From: Phoronis ovalis | Taxonomy: Eukaryota > Phoronida > Phoronidae | Direction: 5' to 3' | DNA length: 12,437 nt | Assembly: GCA_028565635.1 (NCBI GenBank) | Contig: JAOXYB010045159.1 | Coordinates: forward strand, 1-12,437 | Part shown: positions 1 to 7,888 of the stretch, piece after piece | How the letters are laid out: every line of letters begins with the position of its first letter | Numbering within the stretch: the stretch's first letter is position 1 | Notes under the pieces: generated by a model | What the model was told of the DNA's origin: nothing | The model's input: only the letters and a program-made list of their open reading frames with translations | Database searches by the model: none | Translations under genes and position numbers: made by a program

Positions 1-443
1 AAACAACCAAAAAAGCCAGCGCCAAGGAGGAAAAAAGAAAAAATCATAAATTTAAGGTTTTCGCACTTCTTCCAGCACTCCGCCACCACTGTGGTTATAT
101 CAATTGTGACCTTATGCCATCTACCTATAATGTATATATCTACGGTACGTATACGTACCCTGTCTTCCCAGGCGGCACATCCCAGACATGTATTAAATAC
201 TTACTAGAAGCTTATATATGCTCTCCCTTTTAAGATAATATATTCCAACTAATCCAACCATTACAGAAAATGTTGCTCCAGTTACCATATTTCGAAATTT
301 TATCTCTAAGGTCTTGTCATCTGGGTTAATAGAAATAAGCATCTGCAGCGACACCATGCTGGAGTACGATTGGAACCAGATACCAACTCCGACATTAACA
401 ACTCCTGAGAACTAAAATATATACAAATTGAGAATTAAGAACC
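1..443. other. No gene recognised
   Basis: AT-rich sequence downstream of the pseudogene. The only structure seen is a perfect 16-bp palindrome, GGTACGTATACGTACC, at 144..159. No coding text was recognised on either strand. Confidence 0.5.
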
Positions 444-781
444 TTATTTCTGCCAAGGATTAACACAATATTCATGAAAGCTGCTATTGTGATTGGTGTT
501 CAGTAATACTACATTGTTGTTGTTTAGTTCCCATTTTGAAATTGCAGATAGCCTGTTAGATTTGGGAAAAGTAACAAGGATCTTTTTTATATGGGAAACT
601 AATATTTGTTTTTGTCCATCAATATCTGTCCATTCCCCAGACATACACCCTTTCAGAGGCTGAACAGTCACTATGTTTCCTGTCTGTTGAATAATTCTTC
701 CCAGCATTGGATTTTTTCCTTTCCGCAACAAACTATTGTACCAGCAGGATATGTGTCTGGATCCTCAAACCTTTTCTTTTT
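444..781 (-). pseudogene. Possible C-terminal exon of the DUF7869-like pseudogene
   Basis: In one frame the minus strand reads FEDPDTYPAGTIVCCGKEK. After a one-base shift in an A/T run (about 712..731) the next frame reads NPMLGRIIQQTGNIVTVQPL, then KGCMSGEWTD, and stays open to a stop at 444. The two halves join into plausible beta-rich text of the sort seen at the C-terminal end of such proteins, and the segment lies on the same strand just past the main exon. The family assignment of this part is tentative: I do not recall its exact text, and no clean acceptor was found. The apparent base loss in a homopolymer could also be a sequencing error. Confidence 0.4.
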
Positions 782-1023
782 TCAGATGTGTTCCTAGGGC
801 AAAATGAATGAATATATTTACTGCAAATGCAACAAAATGGCACATATTGCTGCACATAAACTAATCACATTTAAAAGTATTTTGCAAGCAGGCAAAATTC
901 AATTAAGGCAGTTAAAAAAAACTGATGACTGCATGCTCAACTGATTAAGCTTGTGTATATAATCATGTATAGAAAACCCACAGAAATGAGTATGTTGATA
1001 ACCGTGATAATCCATATAGCTAC

Positions 1024-1787
1024 CTTTGAATCCGGATTGTCTCTTCATTACTTTTCTAAGCACTTCTTTCTTCTGGGGTACTTTCTCGTCACGTTCTTGT
1101 GCAATTGAGCAATAAACCGGAAATATACTTAGCCGTTTGGTGACAGAATCTTGCCTATCATGATTACCGTCTTCCAAGAAGTTTTTCCACCACTCCGTTT
1201 CCTATTGTGACAATCATGCAATCTGTGACGATCTTGAAACAGTTTCTTTCAAATATTTCTTTCTGTCATTGTTCAAAACTGTTGCACTGATATATGATGT
1301 ATTTTCTTTGCATTCCTTATCAATCAATGAAACTTTTCCCTTTTTTCCAGAAGTTGGTTTTTCCCAGGTTTCACTGGACGACCAATATTTATACTCAAAT
1401 TGTACTCCTTCATCCATTGACTTGAGTTTAAACACGTGATGTGCCGAGTTTCCCTCTTATTGGAATGCAATGTACAAAATACTCTTTCCAGTCAAGCACT
1501 GCTGGCATGGTGAAGGCAACAGACTTATATCTGGAATGGCAACTTTCTATTAACTTAAGAAGCTCTGGAATTGTTGTTACATCTTGTTTTTTTAATGAGG
1601 AAGACATGATGCTGAAGAACTGGTCTTCATGTGTGTGACCTGTCATCAAGAACGAGAATTTAACTTTATTTTAAATTTTCCTTTCAACCAACTAATGCAA
1701 AAACGTTAGTAGATATTTGTTCTTGTTTTCTCGATAGCAGTTATCTGCTTGCAAGTATAATGTCTCTGGCAAAACTCCACCATTTAT
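1024..1787 (-). pseudogene. DUF7869-like pseudogene, main exon, stops and frameshift
   Basis: This segment follows a TTAATTGCAG acceptor and reads INGGVLPETLYLQADN then CYRENKNKYLLTF, an in-frame TAG (1694..1692), LVERKI, an in-frame TAA (1673..1671), then KVKFSFLMTGHTHEDQFFS. The DNxxxENKN and GHTHED blocks are the marks of the family. The usual GHTHEDIDQ appears here as GHTHEDQ, two residues short. At about 1455..1452 a one-base insertion in a GGG run shifts the frame: PIRG continues as NSAHHVFKLKS in the next frame, then EYKYWSSSETWEKP. Further in-frame TGA (1216..1214) and TAG (1204..1202) precede ETEWWKNFLEDG. A possible donor (AAAG|GTAGCT) ends the segment. At least five disabling changes make it a pseudogene. 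Intron remains show it is not a processed copy. Confidence 0.7.
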
Positions 1788-2145
1788 CTGCAATTAATTG
1801 TACATGAACTATCATAGGAAACAAAACAGGAAATAGCTTAAGTTGGTAGTACTGTTGTGCATAAATTATTCACTTATATTTTGAATAGTCAACCAAAAGA
1901 ATAACACATTTTTTGGGTGGAAAGTCACTTAACTTACTCAAAAAGGTAAACTTGAAAAAAGTGCGAGTCCAAGTCTCGACGAATAGTTTATACAAACTAA
2001 AGTTGACCAAAACTAACTTCCCACAGGGAATGCAAATAAATGTCTCAGCATCTAAGTTTTATTCTTTTAAGTCCTATAACTTTTACGTTACCCTATATAA
2101 ATTCCAAGATAATGGTATTTTTCATATTTGCAAAACATAACCTAC

Positions 2146-2308
2146 CTTTGCCATATCCTCCATTACATTAACCAAAATATAGATAACCATGTTGGCATCT
2201 GAAGGATATTTTTCTGCATCAACATAGCTGAAAACCTTAAATCCATGACAAATGACAGTAACAACATGATTTTGAGTCTTTGTAAGTTGGTATCTTCCTA
2301 CAACCATA
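2146..2308 (-). pseudogene. DUF7869-like pseudogene, upstream exon
   Basis: This exon-like segment runs from a CTACCCAG acceptor to an AAG|GTAGGT donor. It reads VVGRYQLTKTQNHVVTVICH, then GFKVFSYVDAEKYPSDANMV and ends VMEDMAK. It matches, from memory, a family of uncharacterised invertebrate proteins often labelled DUF7869-containing, where a KTQxHVV segment and a YPSDANM segment precede a DNxxxENKN motif. The donor is phase 0, and the next segment (INGGVLPETLYLQ, from 1787) continues the family text exactly. This exon itself is unbroken, but the downstream ones are not. The cellular role of the family is unknown; its repeated occurrence in genomes suggests transposon origin (inference). Any earlier exons were not recognised. 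Confidence 0.6.
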
Positions 2309-2804
2309 CTGGGTAGTCAAAGGAGTGTAAAAGCAACAATGATTAGTTTTTTATGAATAATGCTTTTTAGTATAAAAAAACAAGATGTTAGCTTTTAAAT
2401 GAATACTATAGCATATTCCATTATGCAGAGATTGATATATGTGTGTGTGTGTGTGTAGAAAGTGAATTGAAGTCGCTTCGTGTCCACACTTGCAAGTTAA
2501 GTCGCTTAAAGCACTTCAGGAAAAAGTTAATCCACCTTGGGAGGAGGATTAATTTTTTCTTGAATTGCTTTATTTAAATGCCCTTGAAGCGATTTATTCG
2601 CGTACACATTAGAGGCTGAAGCCCTTTATTATAGAGCGCTTTATTATGAAGCGCTTCAAGTGGTAAGTGTGAATGGGTCTATTGTCTATATTTAGAATGT
2701 TAAAAGAGGAATACACTGTATTTAGCATACTTTTTATTCCTCTTTAAATTAATTGTTCTAACAGGTTTACAAAAACCACTATCATTTGTATGGGTTTTTA
2801 CTAA
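2309..2804. repeat. Repeat-rich stretch: TG microsatellite and imperfect inverted repeat
   Basis: No gene was recognised. A TG microsatellite occupies 2440..2456. After it, about 2484..2507 (CCACACTTGCAAGTTAAG..) and the reverse complement of about 2649..2672 (TCACACTTACCACTTGAAGC) are similar. Inside them are a 7-bp hairpin (TTAATCC 2527..2533 with GGATTAA 2546..2552) and several GCGCTT / AAGCGCTT words. This could be an old, decayed inverted-repeat transposon of about 200 bp; no target duplication was found. Confidence 0.4.
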
Positions 2805-3214
2805 TACTCTGTTCACAAACTGAGCAATCGCTCAGTAAATAGCCCAGGCTTTTGTCCCTTGCGATTACCCGGACAATTGTCCGATAGGCTGGCACGTTCA
2901 CAAAGGTGGCGTCCTCGCCATAGATATCTATTAAACACTCAATTTCTCTCTCTTTCCACTGCACCATTTTAACACAATTTTAAGAACTGTCAACAACTTG
3001 AAATGGCGGGTTATTTTCGTATCAATGCGCATGCTCATAAAGAATTCAATAGGTTAACCACACTCGGGGAAGAATGTCTCGGGGTTTTATCCCAGTGATT
3101 ACGTGGTTCAACTTTACCTGGACTTTTGTCCGAGTAAATGCGTTCACAAAGCGGTCTTTTTTGAGTTCGGCAAAAGTCCGGGTAAAACTACCCTTAGGCT
3201 TTGTGAACAGGGTA
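2805..3214. mobile_element. PIF/Harbinger-type non-autonomous DNA transposon (410 bp)
   Basis: The ends are inverted repeats: TACTCTGTTCACAAA at the left and, reversed and complemented, TACCCTGTTCACAAA at the right, one mismatch in 15. The element is flanked on both sides by TAA (2802..2804 and 3215..3217), the 3-bp TWA-type target duplication of PIF/Harbinger transposons. Internal copies of a CCGGAC..GTCCGA word followed by GTTCACAAAG occur near 2870..2905 and 3116..3152, so the subterminal region is itself repetitive. A short ORF inside begins like a Myb/SANT protein, the accessory protein type of Harbinger elements. There is no room for a transposase, so it must depend on one supplied elsewhere. 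Confidence 0.8.
2905..2967 (-). pseudogene. Remnant of a Myb/SANT-like Harbinger ORF
   Basis: From ATG at 2967 the minus strand reads MVQWKEREIECLIDIYGEDA, resembling the start of the Myb/SANT-like DNA-binding protein of PIF/Harbinger transposons (a Trp in the first helix, then a C-L-I/L-D-I-W/Y-G-E pattern). After about 20 residues the text runs into the CTTTGTGAACG repeat of the element and loses similarity; the frame stays open to 2782 only by chance. It looks like what was left when the interior of a full element was deleted. Family assignment is from memory. Confidence 0.5.
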
Positions 3215-3225
3215 TAATTAAGCTT

Positions 3226-3644
3226 GGGGGTGTAATCCCGAGGGGCTCTTCCTATATCGGTCTATATATACATGTGCCGCCCTTCAGGGTCGCTTTTTGG
3301 GCTACCAAGATATTTCAGGGTGGGTCATTTTCACTTCGGGATATTTCAGGGTGCATGGTATTTGATGTCAAGGGGATATTTCAGGGTGGGTTATTTTAAG
3401 ATATTTCAGAGTGGCATAGGGTAGTTACACCGGGAGTTAAATATTTTTAAGCGTTAGCATTATTTGGGCGTATAGGAATAATAGAAGTGGAAATGACCTT
3501 TTTTTGCTTGTCAATTTTTTCTTGCGATTTTTTGGGTCCAAGGATATTTCAGGGGAGGTATTTTGTCAATTTCAGGGTCAGGGTTTGGATCCCTGGGCCT
3601 CACACCCCTACCTCATATAAAAGAGAGTGCCCCGGGGGTGTAAT
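3226..3644. mobile_element. Inverted-repeat element bounded by 11-bp direct repeats
   Basis: GGGGGTGTAAT occurs at 3226..3236 and again at 3634..3644. Between them the left end (CCCGAGGGGCTCTTCCTATA) and the reverse complement of the right end (GGGGCACTCTCTTTTATAT) are imperfect inverted repeats. The interior (3309..3556) holds five copies of GATATTTCAGGG/GAG-type words, four of them 25-35 bp apart, plus CCGCCCTTCAGGGTCGCTTTT near the left. No protein is encoded; the open frames here read repeats. The direct repeats look like a target duplication, but 11 bp is unusual and may include element ends. Confidence 0.55.
3309..3413 (+). repeat. Degenerate tandem repeat, GATATTTCAGGGTGG unit
   Basis: Copies of GATATTTCAGGG or GATATTTCAGAG begin near 3309, 3340, 3375 and 3400, and a fifth lies alone near 3543. 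The spacing of 25-35 bp indicates a decayed tandem array with a unit of about 30 bp, inside the inverted-repeat element 3237..3633. Confidence 0.7.
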
Positions 3645-3987
3645 AACTATAATCTTAAAAATATCCGTTTTCATACAATAATTTCAATATGGAAAATCAC
3701 AATAACATTTGTAAAAAACACCTGGTACAGCTTTTCCCAAAAATACAGCAGAAAATCAGTGAGAAATAATAAAAACAACTAAAACGCAAATTTCTTACTT
3801 ACAAAAAATGGGATCTACCACTTTTAGTCCCTTGGATAAAACCAAGTTTTATCCCAAACACTTATTATACCAGTTGAACTTTGTTCATTTGTAATACAAT
3901 ATACTGCAGGATAGGCACGGCAGTTTATCATGCATCCGTTTTACCGAAACAATCAGTCAAAAGTTCTTGAAAGGTATGCCTTTACTC

Positions 3988-4343
3988 AGGCCCGTCAGAT
4001 GGGGGGGGGGGATGCGTTGGGTGCGAACACCCCCCCCCCCCTTTTGAAAGGGGGTAACCCATGTAATGTTAACGCACTCCGCTTTTGAAACAGTAAACGC
4101 ACCTCCCTTGGAAATAGTAACGCGCCCCTTTTTGAATTGACAGGGAGAGACGCGTCACTGACGGCAGACGGCCTTTTTTTTTGCTTGTCAATTTAATTTG
4201 GGAGCACGGAGACGTGGAATGGGTTTTTTTTTTGCTTGTCAATTTTTTCTGCCAGCACGGAGACGTTTCAGCAACCTTTTTTTGGATTACTGAACTGATA
4301 CCACAAGCACACACCCCCTTTTGAAAAGGTGTCTGACGGCCTT
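3988..4343. mobile_element. Poly-G/poly-C inverted-repeat element
   Basis: The left end reads AGGCCCGTCAGA (3988..3999), and the reverse complement of the right end reads AAGGCCGTCAGACACC; they match except for one base gap. Next to the left end are a run of 11 G (4001..4011) and of 12 C (4030..4041). Inside are degenerate repeats of CTTTTGAAA..AGTAACGC (about 4041..4135) and two copies of a 51-bp unit (4173..4265). The flanks TTACT on both sides hint at a target duplication but are not exact. No protein is supported; an 81-codon minus-strand frame here merely translates the repeats. Confidence 0.55.
4173..4265 (+). repeat. 51-bp tandem duplication with TTTTTTTGCTTGTCAATTT
   Basis: Two copies of T-run + GCTTGTCAATTT followed by AGCACGGAGACG are spaced by 51 bp (GCTTGTCA at 4183 and 4234, AGCACGGAGACG at 4203 and 4254). 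The same T7-GCTTGTCAATTTTTTC word is at 3499..3521 in the neighbouring element, showing a shared module. Confidence 0.75.
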
Positions 4344-4344
4344 G

Positions 4345-5131
4345 TTACTGCCTGCTGTTTTTTAGTTTATTTTAGCGTCAACCTATACATTCTAATCTCA
4401 GTCATTACTGGATCAGTCCTATAGTTGGGAATTGCCTTAAAGTAACCCCTGAAATTACAGAGATACATTGTATATTCAAAAACACATGTTAGGGAATTAT
4501 GCCGCTAAAACAGGATAGCTGATGTTGGTATGATCTGTTAGTTTGGTACCAACCACCATCAAATGGATTTATTTGAAATTGTATTTGTGCCACCGATAAT
4601 ACCAACTAGTATACTAAAAATACCTGTTATCAGTAATATTTTTTTCTGCCCTAAAATTTTTGACCGTCAATTGAAAATTATAGCCCGTCATTTGGCTAAA
4701 AGCCTGCATGCTTGTTACATTAATACAACAGGATTCTAAGCCAATAAGATTCAGTTATTTTCTATAAGAAAGTCGAGATAAAATTCAATATCGACAAGTA
4801 AGATCCACCAACTTTAAAAATACTTGCAACATGCATCAAATGACACTAGGAATAATATGGTAGTCAGTCAACTTCACGTAACATCAGGCCCAAGTCGAAA
4901 AACATTTTGACTTTTCTGAGTTCTTTTTCACAAAAAAAATAGAAAATGGTTTTAGAAACAAAAAACACAGTTTATATCCATTATGACTTACTCTACAGTT
5001 TTACCTTAAATAAAAACAGAGATAAAAATAATTTTCAGTACTCATTTTGCTTGAAGTATTTTCAATAGTTCATACAAAACACCATCAAAAAAGAAACATT
5101 GAAAGAGTATATAAACTGAGTAGCAACTTAC
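4345..5131. other. No gene recognised; downstream flank of gene A exon 3
   Basis: If gene A continued as gene B does, an exon of about 830 bp beginning GAFAFGLE would follow exon 3. No open frame of that kind is present here, and no ExxR or haem-loop coding text was seen in either orientation. The stretch is AT-rich and unremarkable. Confidence 0.6.
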
Positions 5132-5426
5132 CAATAATGTCTAAAGTAAAACTCTGATACATGTCAAACAGTTCTGTATTTTCTTTTAATTCACATTTCT
5201 CGTGTAGCTTCTCCACCAGTACATCAACATATTCATTCATAAGCGGAATTAGCAGTTTTAGTTTTCCCGCTGTGAATGTGGGGCTGACAGTTTTTCTTAC
5301 ATGTTTCCATCGTTCGCCGTTTAACAGTAGGAGTATCTTGTCTGCTGGGTAAGGAGTGGGTATGATAAACTGTGGACGACCAGAGAAAATGTCAAAGCGT
5401 TTAACCATTACTTCTTTCAGCATCTC
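5132..5426 (-). CDS. P450 gene A, exon 3 (B-helix to C-helix)
   Basis: This is the third coding exon of the same P450, 295 bp, entered in phase 0 after a TTTTTAG acceptor and left after the first base of a Gly codon (ATT G|GTAAGT). It encodes EMLKEVMVKRFDIFSGRP (B-helix), GERWKHVRKTVSPTFTAGK with the C-helix WxxxR motif (W about residue 135, R about 139; these contact a haem propionate in the family), and a D/E-helix ending FTLDIIG. It has the same length and phases as the 11740..11446 exon of gene B, with about 68 of 99 residues identical by eye, so the two genes are tandem duplicates. The following exon (GAFAFGLE.. to the haem loop) is not found below this point. The 1.9-kb intron before it holds a transposon (5831..6125). 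Confidence 0.92.
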
Positions 5427-5830
5427 CTAAAAATTGTTAAGCAAATAGTAAATAATTTAAGCATAGCAGTATGTTGTTTTTTTTTTACTTGCGGCCATTC
5501 TTTGAGGAATAACCATCATTGAGTGACGCTAGGATTTCTGGGATAATGCCAGGCATGTTACTTAAGCTTCTTGAATTTTCTGTATAAAGAAAGTAATAAT
5601 AAAGCTATTTCAAGTGAATATATTTTATTTACCCTTAAGTGGCACTGAGCGGTGCTTCTGAGAATGTGTTGCTTTCCCCTAGAAATTGCTTTTACACAGC
5701 TTTACAGTAAATAAAACTCTTATTCATATACGAGCACACCTCACTTATGGTTACTATACGACAAGATTGCGGTCTAACTGTGAGTACCGGCCGGATCAAA
5801 TACTACACAAATACAAATGTATATATAATG

Positions 5831-6125
5831 CCCAGGGGGGCCAGTCAATATGAAAGTGAGTACCCATGTTCCACCATGGCTTTTCAAAAAAGCCCCTAAC
5901 GAAGTGAAATTCTGCAAAAAAAAAACACCCCGAAGGGAGTGTGTTTTTTGAAAAAATACACCCTTAATTAAGGAAGTGACTTTGGGAAAAACACCCCTAA
6001 CGAAGTGTCACACCTCCAAAAAAACTCCCCTTTTCGTGATTTTAGCCAAAAAACATACCCTTTCACGCGAAATTTTGTTGGAACATGCGTACCCACTTTC
6101 ATATTGACTGCCTCCCCCCCCCCGA
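5831..6125. mobile_element. Short inverted-repeat transposon with 8-bp target duplication
   Basis: The 33-bp arms 5841..5873 and 6079..6111 are inverted repeats (starting CCAGTCAATATGAAAGTGAG and GCAGTCAATATGAAAGTGGG), about 30 of 33 matching. Outside the arms are a G run at the left (5835..5840) and a C run at the right (6114..6123). ATATAATG stands on both sides (5823..5830 and 6126..6133), an 8-bp direct repeat as made by hAT-type transposases. Inside, CCCCTAACGAAGTG occurs twice. No coding capacity. It sits in intron 2 of P450 gene A. Confidence 0.8.
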
Positions 6126-6599
6126 ATATAATGTTCTACTAGTAGACTAACATAATCCATATTAAATAGGTCCGTAAAACCTTACCGTCTCAGCTTTGCA
6201 CGATATTAGGCATGAAGATATTACAAGGTTGAAAAACTGAGTTCAACAAAAACTAAAAATGTACAGCTTGGATAATGTTTTACTTCTACAGGTAGTGTAG
6301 TATTTTTAGACTCTCGTGTAAAATGCATGAATACGGGATATTAAATGGAGTGGACCTGAATGCATGTTTATTGTACTATAAACTACATTCCTTATCTTCT
6401 AATGAAGCGTTGTATCACATTTGTTATATAATTAATTCAGTGTTTTTATCAAATAAAAAAATATAATTAAAAAACGTGTTATGATACATTACGCCAAATT
6501 TCAAAGAGATTAGACTGTAAACGTTCTAGATACGTGGTACCATGTAGAGGGCTTTGAAGTAAATTCCAGCTTTACAAGTACAGTCACGGGTACATGTGG

Positions 6600-6630
6600 G
6601 TAAACAAAAAATTACACATTTTTTGTTTAC
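6600..6630. repeat. Perfect 13-bp inverted repeat, 5-nt loop
   Basis: GTAAACAAAAAAT (6600..6612), loop TACAC, then the exact reverse complement (6618..6630). Each arm begins with GTAAACA, which fits the forkhead consensus. It may be a hairpin or a paired binding site in intron 2 of gene A, or simply the remains of a repeat. Confidence 0.7.
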
Positions 6631-7080
6631 AACCAAATCAATTGTAATGTTTAAATGTTGTACTGAAAACATTGTAAAGATAAATAAAAATGTTTGCTGC
6701 TACTGTATTACATTATTTTGAGAAATTAATTGATAAAGTATTTGATATTCAGTCTTTACAAACTGCGGCTAAACACATGTAATAGTGAGTAACGCACAGG
6801 TAATGTAATTTAATCATGACACTAACTTTATAACTGGTCTGAGCCTAATAGCATCTATTTTTAGACCTATTTCAAGTTAAAGTGCTTTTACCCTTTTTAC
6901 GTGACCAGTTTAATTTTAAATTATTTACCTTTCCGTACCAATTATTAAACCTTCATTGTATGATTATAACGTGTTTGATAAAATCTTTATGATCACACAT
7001 TCCTGTGCTATTAATCTATCATGAACCGATCTTTATTCCATACAAATCTATTACTACAATGCAAATAATGAAGATATGAG

Positions 7081-7104
7081 TATTATTATTATTATTATTA
7101 TTTT
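7081..7104 (+). repeat. ATT microsatellite
   Basis: About eight TAT/ATT triplets in intron 2 of P450 gene A. Confidence 0.9.
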
Positions 7105-7310
7105 AACTCTTTGTTAATAATAAATAATGAAAAATCGTATCCCTTTGTATACCAAAAATCGTCTCCGACTTCAATCCATTATTTTTTAACCGATTTGTTG
7201 GTGATTCCAAACCGTAGAATGCATACATACAAATTAAAACCAATTATGTATGCGGCGTATTTGTATGCATGGCTTGGGATAAGGATAACCAAAATATCGT
7301 TAATAATTAC

Positions 7311-7481
7311 CTTATCTTTTATTATCAACACTGGCCTGCTGGACATGAATATACCGTACACATCGCCGTATTCCTTAAGCCATTTTCTGTGCGCTTCCAC
7401 TGATCCTAGTTGCTTGATTTCGTTCAGATTTCCAAATACAAAGCTTGGTTCAGGTCCTGGGATGCCCAATCTTTTGAAGGT
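7311..7481 (-). CDS. P450 gene A, exon 2 (proline hinge, beta-1 region)
   Basis: This is the second coding exon of the CYP3-clan P450, exactly 57 codons, phase 0 at both ends. It starts after a TTGTAG acceptor and ends AAG|GTAATT. It encodes TFKRLGIPGPEPSFVFGNL near residues 39-57, the proline-rich hinge (IPGP) that orients the catalytic domain against the membrane. Then come HRKWLKEYGDVYGIF (A-helix and the start of beta sheet 1) and RPVLIIKDK. The text is very like the CYP3A N-terminal segment (KKLGIPGPxPLPFLGN). It lies 407 bp downstream of exon 1. The last residues, IIKDK, run directly into EMLKEV of exon 3, which matches the family pattern of a D-x-E/D-M-x-K-x-V segment after this strand. 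The exon is intact, without stops or shifts. Confidence 0.9.
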
Positions 7482-7888
7482 CTACAATTTGAAAATTTAA
7501 TAATGTGTCGAAATGTACAGGTGTGCATGTTGAGAATTGTCCCTGTTTTCCCTCCCCTAAATAGACTACGTGTAGCCCACTCTTGTAAAGTATCATATGA
7601 TTGTATATAAATATAGTCCCTGGCACCCCCGGGATTGATCTGTTCAGTTCCAATAGAGATCCTGCCTGGTATCCGGCCATTTTTCATTATAATTATAAAT
7701 ATAGGCAATTTGATTGGGATGATGCATATTTTAAAGTACAATATAATCATCAAGCGCCAAATCAATAAAACGCGAAGATAAGTTCATAGTAGTAGTACAA
7801 CCAACTTATTGTAATGTAATACCCTGTACCCGCGTAATAGCAAGATTCTAAATAATGAGTATTAAACAAAATGCTAAATCGCAAATAC
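7482..7888 (-). other. Intron 1 of P450 gene A
   Basis: This 407-bp phase-0 intron has a GTATTT donor after ..NALQ and a TTGTAG acceptor before TFKRL. The open frames that run across its low-coordinate end in two other frames have no recognisable protein content. I see nothing else in it. Confidence 0.8.

Larger units (their letters stand above)
5427..7310 (-). other. Intron 2 of P450 gene A
   Basis: This 1884-bp phase-0 intron (donor GTAATT, acceptor TTTTTAG) lies between the hinge exon and the C-helix exon. It contains a 295-bp transposon (5831..6125), a perfect 13-bp inverted repeat (6600..6630) and an ATT microsatellite (7081..7104). No further coding sequence was recognised. Confidence 0.8.

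Noticed and set aside
1913-2140. 75-codon plus-strand frame
   Set aside because: Low-complexity, AT-driven, opposite the intron of the DUF7869-like pseudogene; no family resemblance.
2440-2456. TG run considered as a CRISPR-like or regulatory repeat
   Set aside because: A simple dinucleotide microsatellite without spacers; nothing prokaryotic is present in the window.
3103-3681. Two plus-strand frames of 98 and 64 codons
   Set aside because: They run across the ends of the Harbinger-type element and the GATATTTCAGGG repeats; their text (repeated IFQGG) is translated repeat.
4069-4314. 81-codon minus-strand frame with KLTSKKK repeats
   Set aside because: It translates the 51-bp tandem unit of a non-coding element; the protein repeat follows from the DNA repeat.
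7111-7500. 129-codon plus-strand open frame
   Set aside because: It lies opposite the P450 A hinge exon and part of its intron; its text has no domain-like pattern and the minus-strand exon explains the openness.
7424-7765. 113- and 76-codon minus-strand frames across intron 1 of gene A
   Set aside because: They are out of frame with the P450 exons and read through the TTGTAG acceptor. The short exon 8002..7889 gives a much better N-terminus.
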